A DNA stretch of 64,000 nt from CALNYS01 sp964639935 (GTDB taxonomy: Bacteria; Planctomycetota; Phycisphaerae; Phycisphaerales; UBA1924), in the NCBI GenBank assembly GCA_964639935.1, contig CAZXGT010000001.1:21752-85751 (forward strand), in the 5' to 3' direction. The position numbers and the translations under genes are program-made. Positions 15,945 to 24,212 of this stretch are shown piece by piece (the stretch's first letter is position 1; each line of letters begins with the position of its first letter). Under the pieces are notes generated by a model. That model was not told where the DNA came from and did not search any database. It worked only from the letters and a program-made list of their open reading frames with translations.

Positions 15945-16850
15945 ATGCGTGAGACGACGATCAGCAGGAACTGGCTCGCGAAGATGACGCTGTTCATCGC
16001 GGCGTTCATCGGGCTTGGCATCTGGGGCCTCGTGGACGCGATCTGGGTCTACCCGGCCCGCGGGGCCAAGCACGCCGAGTACATGGAGTATCAGTACCTC
16101 GAGGCGCAGCAGGAGGCGGGCGAGATCCTGCGCTCGAGCGTGGTCGAGCCGGACGCGGAGTACACGCGTCTGCGGGAGACTCAGGAGAGGCTCGCGGGGG
16201 AGCTGGCGTCGGCGGCGCCGGAGAGCGTGCAGCGTCGGCGTCTGCAGGCGGAGCTCGACAAGCTCGCGTGGCTTCGGTCGCTTGCGATCATCGGGCGGCT
16301 TGATCCCGAGTACACGACGTTCGAGGCGCCTCGGGAGCGGCTCGAGGAGCTCGAGGAGCGGTGGTCGACGGCGGAGCAGCCCAAGCCGCTCAGCGGGCTG
16401 GACATCCCGACGCAGTGGCTCTTTGTGGCGATCGGCTTCGGCGGGGCGATCTGGATGCTGCTCGTGGTGAGCCGCGTGATCAAGACGAAGTTCCGCTACG
16501 ACGAGGCGGAGCACCGGCTGGTGCTGCCGAGCGGGGAGTCGTTCACGCCCGAGCAGGTGCAGGAGCTCGACAAGCGCAAGTGGGACAAGTTCTTCGTGAC
16601 GGTGAAGCTCACGGACGGCGCGACGCACAAGCTGGATCTGCTCCGCTATCAGCCGCTCGAGTCGTGGATCCTCGAGATGGAGAAGCTCTCGCCGCACTGC
16701 GAGACGCCGGAAGACGAGGGCGAGGACGAGGCGGAGGCCGCGGCGGAGACGACCGCGGCGACGCAGCCGCGCGTGGGCGAGAGCCCGGTGACGGGCGAGC
16801 CGGACGCGGCGGCCGAATCGCCGTCGCGTGAAGAGACGCCGCGGAGCTGA
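15945..16850 (+). CDS. Membrane protein with two transmembrane segments and a periplasmic coiled coil
   Basis: A 301-residue protein. Segment 1 is near residues 13-35 (WLAKMTLFIAAFIGLGIWGLV). A Glu/Arg-rich coiled coil (about 40-145: YLEAQQEAGEILRSS, RLRETQERLAGELA, RLQAELDKLAWLRSL) follows. Segment 2 is near 157-180 (WLFVAIGFGGAIWMLLVV). A domain with FRYDEAEHRLVLPSGESFT and WDKFFVTVKLTDGATHKLDL resembles a pleckstrin-like small beta domain. The C-terminal 50 residues are acidic and disordered. Function unknown. The DUF456 gene starts 45 bases downstream. Confidence 0.65.
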   Translation: MRETTISRNWLAKMTLFIAAFIGLGIWGLVDAIWVYPARGAKHAEYMEYQYLEAQQEAGEILRSSVVEPDAEYTRLRETQERLAGELASAAPESVQRRRLQAELDKLAWLRSLAIIGRLDPEYTTFEAPRERLEELEERWSTAEQPKPLSGLDIPTQWLFVAIGFGGAIWMLLVVSRVIKTKFRYDEAEHRLVLPSGESFTPEQVQELDKRKWDKFFVTVKLTDGATHKLDLLRYQPLESWILEMEKLSPHCETPEDEGEDEAEAAAETTAATQPRVGESPVTGEPDAAAESPSREETPRS

Positions 16851-16895
16851 GGCAACCGGCTCCGTCTGGAGTCGACGAACGGGCGGAGGATTCGC

Positions 16896-17423
16896 GTGGA
16901 ACTGCTCGGGGCGATCCTGCTTGCGGTCTTGTTCGTGACGCTCGGTCTGCTCGGCGCTCTGCTGGTGGCGGCGGGGCTGCCGGGGGTGTGGCTGATCACG
17001 GTGATCGCGGCGGCGGCGGAGCTGATCTGGCCCGGGACGTTCGGGTGGTGGGTTGTGGGGGCTGCGGTCGCGTGCGCGGTGATCGGGGAGATCGCGGAGT
17101 TCGTGGCGGGGGCGGCGGGAGCGAAGGCGGCGGGAGGCTCGCGGTCCGGGGCGCTGGCGGCGATCTTCGGCGGGCTCGCGGGCGCGGTGCTCGGGACGGT
17201 GTACCTGTTCTTCCTGCCGGTGGTCGGGACGATTGTCGGCGCGGTGGTCGGGGCGGGTTTGGCGGCGGGGCTTGTCGAGCGGGGCGTGGTGAAGCGGACG
17301 TGGCTTGAGAGCGGGCGGGTGGCGCGCGGCGCCGCGACGGGCCGGCTGCTGGCGATCGTGATCAAGGGCGGGATCGCGATCGCGCTCGGCGGCGCGCTGG
17401 CGGTCAAGGCGCTCTTCTTTTAG
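16896..17423 (+). CDS. DUF456 family membrane protein
   Basis: A 175-residue protein with four to five hydrophobic segments dense in Gly and Ala: LLGAILLAVLFVTLGLLG, VVGAAVACAVIGEIAEFV, LAAIFGGLAGAVLGTVYLFF, VVGTIVGAVVGAGLAAGL and a C-terminal one. The start pattern ending GLPGVWLI and the GLAGAVLGTVY block with the Glu of GEIAEF fit DUF456. GGAGGA stands 5 bases before GTG 16896. Function is not known for the family. Confidence 0.78.
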   Translation: MELLGAILLAVLFVTLGLLGALLVAAGLPGVWLITVIAAAAELIWPGTFGWWVVGAAVACAVIGEIAEFVAGAAGAKAAGGSRSGALAAIFGGLAGAVLGTVYLFFLPVVGTIVGAVVGAGLAAGLVERGVVKRTWLESGRVARGAATGRLLAIVIKGGIAIALGGALAVKALFF

Positions 17424-17449
17424 ACACGGCGGAGCGGGAGCTTGGGGCG

Positions 17450-20104
17450 TCAGGCTCCGGCGGAGGCGGTCTGCGGCCTGCTTTCGTCCGCGGCGCGGCC
17501 CTCCGGCGCTTCGTGGGCGAACCAGGTGATGAGCCCGGGGATGAAGGGGTTGACGAGGTTGTCGCTGGCGGGGAGGACGCGGACGGAGACGCCGCAGCGG
17601 CCGGCGCTGGTGGGCGTGAAGGCGCCGGCGAACTCGTGGAGTCCGGGCTCGAGCTCGCGGACGTGCCGCATGGGAGCGGCGGCGGCCTCGACGAGATCGC
17701 CCGAGCTGGCTTCGCGCCCGTGGTAGAGCTGGACGGCGATCTCATCGGGGGCGAGGCCGCCGAGGGCGACGCGAGCGGTCGCGCCGACCTCGGCGCGGAT
17801 CGGGTGCGCTTCCTTGGCGTCGACCGAGAGGCTCTGGACGACGACGCTCGGCCAGTGATCCCTCCAGCGTCCGACCTGAGCGGCGAGCTGTCTGCCGCGC
17901 TCGAGTCGATCGGCGGTGAGGCGTTTCCCGGCTTGCCACGCGGGGACGTAGTAGTTGCGGGTGTAGTCGCCGACCATTCGGTTGGTGTTGAAGAAGGGGG
18001 TGAGGGAGGCGATGGCCTTCTTCATGCGCTGGACCCAGGCGCGTGGGATGCCGGCGCGGTCGCGGGTGAAGAACTCGGGGATGATCTGGCGCTCGAGGAG
18101 GTCGAAGAGGGCGCGGCTCTCGATGGCGTCGGCCTGCTCGGAGTCGGCGTAGGTCTCGCCGCGGCCGATGGCGAAGCCGAGGTCGGACTCGTAGGCCTCG
18201 TCCCACCATCCGTCGAGGATGGAGACGTTGAGCCCGCCGTTCATGGCGGCCTTCATCCCGGAGGTTCCGGAGGCCTCCATGCCGCGGCGCGGGGTGTTGA
18301 GCCAGACGTCGCAGCCCTGGACGAGGCGGCGCCCGACGTGCATGTCGTAGTCCTCAAGGAAGAGGATGCGGTCGCGCTGGCCGGACTCGTCGGCCCAGCG
18401 GACGATCTCGCGGATGAGCTCCTTTCCGGGCCCGTCGGCGGGGTGGCTCTTGCCCGCGATGAGGAACTGGACGGGGCGCTGCTGGTTGCTCAGGAGCCTG
18501 TGGAGGCGTTCGCGGTCGCGGAGCAGGAGCGTGGCGCGCTTGTAGGTGGCGAAGCGTCTGGCGAAGCCGATGGTGAGGGCCTCGGGGTCGAGGAGGTCGT
18601 CGACGGCGCGGACTTCCTCCTGTCGGGCGCCTCGGTCGCGGAGCTGGCGTCGGACCTTGCGGCGGGCCCAGGAGACGAGCTCGCGCCGCTTGCCGACGTG
18701 GGTGCGCCAGAGCTCGTCGTCGGGGATCTCGTGGACGTCTTTCCAGACGGTGTGGTCGGCGGGGTCGTCCTGCCAGGCCCAGCCGAGGTAGCGGTCGTAG
18801 AGCTCGCGGAGCTCCGGTGAGATCCAGGTCCGGGTGTGGACGCCGTTGGTGACGTGCCCGATGGGGACGTCGTCGACGGGCGTCTGGGGCCAGATGCGGC
18901 GCCACATGTGGCGCGAGACGACGCCGTGGAGCTTGCTCACGCCGTTGTGGAAGGCGCTGGTGCGGAGAGCGAGAACGGCCATCGAGAAGAACTCGTTCTT
19001 GTCGAAGACGTTCTCTCGGCCGAGGGCGAGGAGGTGTTCGAGATCGATCCCGAGGGCGTCGATGTCCTTGGCGAAGTACTTCTCGACGAGGGGCGGGCTG
19101 AAGCGGTCGATGCCGGCGGGGACGGGGGTGTGGGTGGTGAAGACGTGCTGGGGCCGTGCGGCCTGACGCGCTTCCTCGAAGGAGACGCCGTGGGTCTCGC
19201 GGAAGCGGCGGATGCGCTCGAGGGCGAGGAATGCGGAGTGGCCCTCGTTCATGTGGAAGACGGTGATGTTCTCGCCGACGGCCTCGAGGGCGCGGACGCC
19301 GCCGATGCCGAGGACGACCTCCTGGCGGATGCGGGTCTCGACGTCGCCGCCGTAGAGGTTTCGCGTGATCTCGCGGTCGTCTGGGTGGTTGCTCGCCATG
19401 TTGGCGTCGAGGAGATAGAGGGGGACGCGGCCGACGTCGGCGCGCCAGATGCCGAGCTCGACGTCGCGGTCGGCGACGCGGACAGTGACGGACTTCTGGC
19501 GGTTCTTGCGGTCGAGGACGCGGCGGACGGGGTGTGTCGCGGGGTCGATCTCGGGGTAGGTTTCCTGCTGCCAGCCGTCTGCGGAGACGTACTGGTGGAA
19601 GTAGCCGTGGCGGTAGAGGAGCCCGACGCCGACGAGGGGGAGGCCGAGCTCCGAGGCGCTCTTGAGGTGATCGCCGGCGAGGACGCCGAGGCCGCCGGAA
19701 TAGATCTGGAAGCACTCGGTGAGTCCAAACTCGGCGCAGAAGTAGGCGATGCGGAAGGGGTGGTCGCCCGTGGCGCCGGCGAGCTCGGGGAAGTCGCGGT
19801 CGAACCAGCCGGGCTTATTGAGGTGGCCCTGGAGGGACTCGGTGGCGCGCTGGAGGGCGGTGATGTAGGTCGGGTCCGCGGCGGCGCGTTCGAGCTTGCC
19901 CTGATCGATGAGGGTGAGCATCTGGACGGGGTTGTGCCCGGTGCGTCGCCAGAGGTCGCGGTCGAGTCGGCGGAAGAGCTCGACGGCCTCGGGGCGCCAC
20001 GTCCACCAGAGGTTGTGCGCGAGGTCGTGGAGCGGCTCGAGAGCCTTGGGGAGGCTCGGAACGACTCGGAAGGTGTGGATATGGGCTTGGCCGGCGTGAA
20101 GCAT
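17450..20104 (-). CDS. glgP: Alpha-glucan phosphorylase (GT35)
   Basis: Releases glucose 1-phosphate from glycogen or maltodextrin with pyridoxal phosphate as cofactor. The 884-residue protein is of the short bacterial and archaeal alpha-glucan phosphorylase type rather than the E. coli MalP type. The N-terminus has LHDLAHNLWWTWRPEAVELF. The middle holds VFTTHTPVPAGIDRF, and the phosphate/cofactor region GTSGMKAAMNGGLNVSILDG contains the PLP lysine K618. An accessory beta-domain of about 90 residues ends the protein. No other glycogen gene is adjacent; murJ lies 120 bases downstream on the same strand. Confidence 0.93.
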   Translation of the reverse strand: MLHAGQAHIHTFRVVPSLPKALEPLHDLAHNLWWTWRPEAVELFRRLDRDLWRRTGHNPVQMLTLIDQGKLERAAADPTYITALQRATESLQGHLNKPGWFDRDFPELAGATGDHPFRIAYFCAEFGLTECFQIYSGGLGVLAGDHLKSASELGLPLVGVGLLYRHGYFHQYVSADGWQQETYPEIDPATHPVRRVLDRKNRQKSVTVRVADRDVELGIWRADVGRVPLYLLDANMASNHPDDREITRNLYGGDVETRIRQEVVLGIGGVRALEAVGENITVFHMNEGHSAFLALERIRRFRETHGVSFEEARQAARPQHVFTTHTPVPAGIDRFSPPLVEKYFAKDIDALGIDLEHLLALGRENVFDKNEFFSMAVLALRTSAFHNGVSKLHGVVSRHMWRRIWPQTPVDDVPIGHVTNGVHTRTWISPELRELYDRYLGWAWQDDPADHTVWKDVHEIPDDELWRTHVGKRRELVSWARRKVRRQLRDRGARQEEVRAVDDLLDPEALTIGFARRFATYKRATLLLRDRERLHRLLSNQQRPVQFLIAGKSHPADGPGKELIREIVRWADESGQRDRILFLEDYDMHVGRRLVQGCDVWLNTPRRGMEASGTSGMKAAMNGGLNVSILDGWWDEAYESDLGFAIGRGETYADSEQADAIESRALFDLLERQIIPEFFTRDRAGIPRAWVQRMKKAIASLTPFFNTNRMVGDYTRNYYVPAWQAGKRLTADRLERGRQLAAQVGRWRDHWPSVVVQSLSVDAKEAHPIRAEVGATARVALGGLAPDEIAVQLYHGREASSGDLVEAAAAPMRHVRELEPGLHEFAGAFTPTSAGRCGVSVRVLPASDNLVNPFIPGLITWFAHEAPEGRAADESRPQTASAGA

Positions 20105-20224
20105 CGCGTCCCCTGACGTTGTGCGGATGGACAGATTGGCGCCCGAAGAGCGTCCGGGGCGATATCGGACGAGTCCGGAGGCAAGTTTACCCGCGTCCGG
20201 CGCGGGCTCGCATGAACGCCCTTT

Positions 20225-21841
20225 TTACGGGCGAGGTCGGCTGCGGCGGAGCATCCAGCGCGGCTCGGGGCGGCCGACCATGATCGACAGGGCGAGGAAG
20301 ACACCGGCGCCGACGCCGACGCCCGCGGCGAGGCGAAGGGCGTCGAAACCACGGGTCTGGCCGGGGGCGGGGAGCAGCTCGAGGGTGAGGGCGACGGCGG
20401 CGGCCATGGCGAGGGTCAGCAGGAGCGTCCATGCGGCGGATCGGGCGAGGTCTCTGTGGACGATGGCGCCCGGCGCGGCGTGACGCCGGCGCCAGATGAT
20501 CGCGAGGGTGACGAACTGGAGGATGGCGCAGATCGCGGTGGACCAGGCGAGCCCGGCCTCGGCGAGGGGCCAGATGAGGATGAGATTGAGGGTGACGTTG
20601 ATCGCGACGAAGGCGAGGGTGACGCGCATGGGGGTGGTGGTGTCGCCGCGGGCGTAGTAGGCGCGGGTGAGGGTGTGGTTCATGGCGTAGGCCCAGACGG
20701 CGGGGGCGTAGCCGGTGAGGATGGTGGCGACGCGGGCGACGTCCGAGGCGTCGAAGAGGCCCCCGGCGAGGATGACGGCCACGAGATCGACGCGGACGAG
20801 GATGAGCCCGACGGAGGCGGGGAGCCCGATGAAAAGCGTGAGGCGCAGGCCGTCGCGCAGGGTTGAGGCGAAGGCGTCGGGGTCCCTGGATTGCCTGGCG
20901 AGCATGGGGAAGACGGCCGTGGCGAGGGCGATGCCGAAGACGCCGAGGGGGAACTGGTAGAGGCGGTGGGCGAAGAAGAGCGCGGCGTTTGAGGATTGGT
21001 CGAGGGGGTACTCGAGGCCGGCGATGGTCGGGCCGACGAGGATGGGGTAGCTGGCGATGAGTCCGTCGAGAAGGGTGTTGAGCTGGAGCGCGCCGAGGCC
21101 GAGGACGACGGGAGCGGTGCGCACGAGGGTCCGGCGTACGGCGAGGCGAGCGGCGGCGAATCGGGGGGTCCAGTTGACATAGGGGGCGGCGGCGAAGAGG
21201 GACCAGATGATCTGGAGGAGGCCGGCGATGAGGACGGCGGCGGCGGCGGCAAAGGCGGCGGCCTCGAGGGTGGCCGAGGCGAGCCACGCGGCGCCGGCGA
21301 CGGCGAGAATGATGCAGAGATTCAGGATGACAGGGGCGGCGGCGGTGGGGGCGAAGCGGCCGTGGGACTGGAGCATGCCGCCGAGGAGGGCGGTGACGCA
21401 GATCATGGGAGCGAAGGGGAGCAGGAGCATGGAGAGCTGGAGGGCGAGGGCGCCGGAGTCGCGGAGCGGGGAGAAGAGATAGAGGGCGAGGAGGACGAGC
21501 TCGCCGACGACGGCGGCGGCGGTGACGAGCGCGGCGACGAGCGCGAGCATCGCGCTGGCGTAGCGGTGAGCTTCGGTCGGGTCGGCTTCGAGGAGTTCGG
21601 CGTAATCGGGGATGAAGGCGCCGGTGAGGGCGCCCTCGCCGAAGAGGCGGCGGGCGAGATTGGGAAGGAGGAAGGCGAAGGCGAAGGCGGACCAGACCGG
21701 CCCGGCGCCGAAGACGCGGGCGCAGACGGCGTCTCGGAGGAGCCCGAAGACGCGCGAGAGGAGGGTGAGGGCGGCGACGACGCGGGCGGCGCCGACGACC
21801 TGCGATCTTGCGCCGGCGTGTCGCTGAGCGTGGTCGTTCAC
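20225..21841 (-). CDS. murJ: Lipid II flippase MurJ
   Basis: Moves the peptidoglycan precursor lipid II across the cytoplasmic membrane. The 538-residue protein has about 14 hydrophobic segments. The MVIN family signature appears as LTLLSRVFGLLRDAVCARVFG near the N-terminus, with AFAFAFLLPNLARRLFGEGALTGAFIPDY split over the next stretch. SSNAALFFAHRLYQFPLGVFG and ALATAVFPMLARQ are typical of helices 7-8, and TRAYYARGDTTTPM of helix 10. GTG 21841 is preferred because the family starts just before this region; the longer open frame crosses a 32-base palindrome. A MurJ gene fits the presence of peptidoglycan in planctomycetes. Confidence 0.93.
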   Translation of the reverse strand: MNDHAQRHAGARSQVVGAARVVAALTLLSRVFGLLRDAVCARVFGAGPVWSAFAFAFLLPNLARRLFGEGALTGAFIPDYAELLEADPTEAHRYASAMLALVAALVTAAAVVGELVLLALYLFSPLRDSGALALQLSMLLLPFAPMICVTALLGGMLQSHGRFAPTAAAPVILNLCIILAVAGAAWLASATLEAAAFAAAAAVLIAGLLQIIWSLFAAAPYVNWTPRFAAARLAVRRTLVRTAPVVLGLGALQLNTLLDGLIASYPILVGPTIAGLEYPLDQSSNAALFFAHRLYQFPLGVFGIALATAVFPMLARQSRDPDAFASTLRDGLRLTLFIGLPASVGLILVRVDLVAVILAGGLFDASDVARVATILTGYAPAVWAYAMNHTLTRAYYARGDTTTPMRVTLAFVAINVTLNLILIWPLAEAGLAWSTAICAILQFVTLAIIWRRRHAAPGAIVHRDLARSAAWTLLLTLAMAAAVALTLELLPAPGQTRGFDALRLAAGVGVGAGVFLALSIMVGRPEPRWMLRRSRPRP

Positions 21842-21907
21842 GTCTGGTGAGAGTATCGGGGCGTGGCGGGAGGTCTCGCCAGTTGCGACGGGCGTTGGCG
21901 CAAGAGA

Positions 21908-21939
21908 ACGCCCCCCGGCGCGGCCGCGCCGGGGGGCGT
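21908..21939 (-). terminator. Perfect 32-base GC palindrome, probable transcript end of the gene at 22031
   Basis: ACGCCCCCCGGCGCGG is followed directly by its exact reverse complement, so the 32 bases form one uninterrupted stem. It lies between the sorting-tail gene stop (22031) and the murJ start (21841). T-tracts are weak on both sides (TTCTC on the minus strand, TGTTTG on the plus strand), so it may work as a bidirectional terminator or an mRNA-stabilising hairpin. Confidence 0.5.
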
Positions 21940-22030
21940 GTTTGAGCACGTGTGTGCAACGAAAATTGGTGCGTGAGGCCCCGTGCCTCACGTCTTCTTT
22001 GCGTTACACGGATGGTCGCGCGTCGGCGCC

Positions 22031-22627
22031 TTAGCGGCGGCGGCGAGCGGCGGTGAGACCGGCGAGGCCGAAGAGGGCCGCGGCGCCCGGAGCGGGCACC
22101 ACGTCGCCGTCCACGCGGACGGAGTAGACGCGGCTGGCGGCGCCGGGGATGAAGGTCTTGCCGGTGATGGTGTCGAGACCGGCGTTGGCGAGACCGCTCC
22201 CGCCGAGGCCGACGTTGCCCTCGGCGTCGGACAGGGCCCGGCGCCAGTTGGCGTTGGTCTCACTGGTCATGATGACGAAGTAGTCCCCGGCCTCGACGGT
22301 GACGCCGGAGGCGTCGAGGTCGGTCCAGTCGTAGCCCGCGCCGGCGGCGCCGTTGGAGCTCCAGACGATGTCGAACTCGTCGCTGGCGGAGTGGCCGACG
22401 TTCGAGGCGAGGTAAAGGGTAAAGTTCCCGCCAGAGGCGTTGACGCCGATGGTGTTCAGGTTGTAGGCCTGATCGAAGCTCACCTCCTGCATGAGATGCA
22501 GGTTCGGGTTGGCCCCGTGGGCGTTGTTCCCGGCGCCGGCGAGATCGGTATCGACGATCATGGCCGCGTTGGCGGCGGCCCCGGCGACGAGGGCGAGCCC
22601 AACAGCCGCAAGTGTTCTGGTCTTCAT
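22031..22627 (-). CDS. Secreted protein with PEP-CTERM-like sorting tail
   Basis: A 198-residue protein. The signal peptide is MKTRTLAAVGLALVAGAAANA. The mature domain (about 22-170) is a small beta-sandwich-like region with few charges: VSFDQAYNLNTIGVNASGG, FTLYLASNVGHSASDEFDI, VTVEAGDYFVIMTSET. The C-terminus VPAPGAAALFGLAGLTAARR plus two further Arg is the sorting tail and closely matches the tail at 4212. The same 14-base leader precedes both genes. Single-gene unit with a promoter-like pair upstream and a palindrome downstream. Function unknown, presumably surface-exposed. Confidence 0.8.
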   Translation of the reverse strand: MKTRTLAAVGLALVAGAAANAAMIVDTDLAGAGNNAHGANPNLHLMQEVSFDQAYNLNTIGVNASGGNFTLYLASNVGHSASDEFDIVWSSNGAAGAGYDWTDLDASGVTVEAGDYFVIMTSETNANWRRALSDAEGNVGLGGSGLANAGLDTITGKTFIPGAASRVYSVRVDGDVVPAPGAAALFGLAGLTAARRRR

Positions 22628-22628
22628 T

Positions 22629-22642
22629 CTCTCTGACTCCTC
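22629..22642 (-). promoter_or_regulatory. Leader motif GAGGAGTCAGAGAG, second copy
   Basis: Identical to the 14 bases before the sorting-tail gene at 4212, here two bases from ATG 22627 instead of adjoining it. It contains the Shine-Dalgarno element. Confidence 0.5.
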
Positions 22643-22773
22643 AGAATCTTTGACGCGATGGCCGAGAGCCGATCGGACCCCGTGCGGTCCGTTCGCCTGT
22701 TCGATTCGCGCGTCGTGATGTGATCGGGGCCGCTGTGCGGGCGGACCCCGGGTTTCCCTGTACGGACGCTTCA

Positions 22774-22802
22774 GAGATAGCACGACCGCGGTCGCGTCGC
22801 AA
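22774..22802 (-). promoter_or_regulatory. Candidate promoter for the sorting-tail gene at 22031
   Basis: TTGCGA (22797-22802) and TATCTC (22774-22779) on the minus strand with a 17-base spacer, about 150 bases upstream of the ATG. It resembles the pairs before 5639 and 26370. Confidence 0.4.
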
Positions 22803-22834
22803 GACGTAATCCGTGATTTGGCAATGAACTAGAG

Positions 22835-23227
22835 TTAAGAGTCGTCGCTGTCGGTAAATGGTCGGATAACCATCATCGCCAGCGCCGATGCGAGGGCCGC
22901 TCCCGCGGCGTTCGCGGCCATGTCCAGGAAGGAGAACTGTCGCTCGAAGGCGGGGATGAGCTGGCTGGTCTCATCGATGGTCCCATAAGCGATCGCCAGC
23001 AGCGTGGCGAGCAGGATGTTGCGGCGGGAGTTCCAGCGGCCGAAGAGTCCTGCGGCGATGGCCAGGGCGGTCCAGAGGAAGAAGGCGAGAAAATGGGCAA
23101 GCTTGTCGGAGCCGGCCTCGGGGCCTGGCACGTTGAGTCGCGGCCAATGGGTCAGGGTGAAGAGGAGCACCGCGTAGAGCACGAAGCCGACGCGGTAGAA
23201 CGAGCGGCTCGCGAGAAGGCGGTTCAT
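22835..23227 (-). CDS. VanZ-family small membrane protein
   Basis: A 130-residue protein with about four transmembrane segments: FYRVGFVLYAVLLFTLTHWP, LAHFLAFFLWTALAIAAGLF, NILLATLLAIAYGTIDETSQ and MAANAAGAALASALAMMV. The VanZ hallmarks are present: DKLAHFLAFF and DETSQLIPAFERQFSFLDMA. VanZ itself gives low-level teicoplanin resistance; the role of most homologues is unknown. Its ATG overlaps the stop of the ParA gene by 4 bases, so the two are translationally coupled. Confidence 0.82.
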   Translation of the reverse strand: MNRLLASRSFYRVGFVLYAVLLFTLTHWPRLNVPGPEAGSDKLAHFLAFFLWTALAIAAGLFGRWNSRRNILLATLLAIAYGTIDETSQLIPAFERQFSFLDMAANAAGAALASALAMMVIRPFTDSDDS

Positions 23228-24153
23228 GACCGGGAGGGCTCGGCGCGATCCCGCGCGGCGGGCGCGACGTGGATCTCGGGCGGAGCCTGCGCGGCGAGGC
23301 GCTCGCGGCGACGCTCGAGCATGAGATCCCATTCCGCGAGGAAGTTCTCGCCGAGGTCGGCGTAGTCCTTGGCCCCGGCGAGGCCCGGGGCGTATTCGAA
23401 GATCGTCTGTCCGAAGCTGGGGCACTCGGCGAGCTTGATGTGTCTTCGGATGGGTGGGCGGTAGACGCGGGCGCCGCGCCACGGGACGGGCTGCTCGCGG
23501 GCGGCGGCGAAGAACTCCTCGAGATCGGCGACGACCTCGCGGGCGTGGCGCGTCTGCTCGTCGTGGGCGGTGAGAACGATGCCGGAGACGCGGATCTCGG
23601 AGTTGACGCCCCGGGCGATGAGCTGGACGGTCTCGAGAAGCTTCCCGACGCCCTGGAGGGCGAGGAAGTGCGCTTGCATCGGGACGACGACCTCGCGGGC
23701 GGCGGCGAGCGCGTTGAGTGTGAGCAGGCCGAGCGAGGGGGGGCAGTCGATCAGGATGAACTCAAACGCGCCGGAAAGTCCGGCGAGGCCCAGGCGGAGG
23801 CGGTCGTTGCGGTCGTGGGCGCTTGAGAGCTCGGTCTCGGCGGCGGCGAGGTCGACCTCTGCGGGGATGACGCCGAGGTTGGGCCGCGCGTGCACGACGG
23901 CGTCGGGCGCGGCGGCGGGGTCGAGGAGGACGTCGTAGACGGAGGGCTTGTCGGGCTCGGGCTCGACGCCGAGGTGGATGGTGGCGTGAGCCTGCGGGTC
24001 CATGTCGACGACGAGCGCGCGACGCCCCTTCTCGGCGAGCGCCGCGGCGAGATTGACGGTGGTGGTCGTCTTGCCGACGCCGCCCTTCTGGTTGATGAGG
24101 GCGACGGTGCGGGTGAGGGGGGCGGGCGTTCGGGCGTGGTCTTCGGCTCCCAT
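23224..24153 (-). CDS. ParA-family ATPase (orphan)
   Basis: A 309-residue protein with the deviant Walker A motif KGGVGKTTTTVNLAAAL near residue 24, the signature Lys included, Walker A' DMDPQAHATIHLG and Walker B FILIDCPPSLGLLTLNAL. This is the chromosome and plasmid partition ATPase family (Soj/ParA). VPMQAHFLALQGVGKLLETV and IFEYAPGLAGAKDYADLGENF are typical later blocks. No parB and no parS-like inverted repeat is visible; the partner gene is vanZ-like. The C-terminal tail of about 35 residues is Arg/Ala-rich. It may segregate the chromosome or position another cargo. Confidence 0.85.
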   Translation of the reverse strand: MGAEDHARTPAPLTRTVALINQKGGVGKTTTTVNLAAALAEKGRRALVVDMDPQAHATIHLGVEPEPDKPSVYDVLLDPAAAPDAVVHARPNLGVIPAEVDLAAAETELSSAHDRNDRLRLGLAGLSGAFEFILIDCPPSLGLLTLNALAAAREVVVPMQAHFLALQGVGKLLETVQLIARGVNSEIRVSGIVLTAHDEQTRHAREVVADLEEFFAAAREQPVPWRGARVYRPPIRRHIKLAECPSFGQTIFEYAPGLAGAKDYADLGENFLAEWDLMLERRRERLAAQAPPEIHVAPAARDRAEPSRS

Positions 24154-24212
24154 GACGTGAGTGTACCGGGGGAGCGCCGGCGCCGTCCCGCGGCGGTCAG
24201 GTACTATCGGGC

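Noticed and set aside
17513..18820. Long plus-strand open frames opposite glgP (also 18836-20116)
   Set aside because: Shadows of the alpha-glucan phosphorylase gene on the minus strand.
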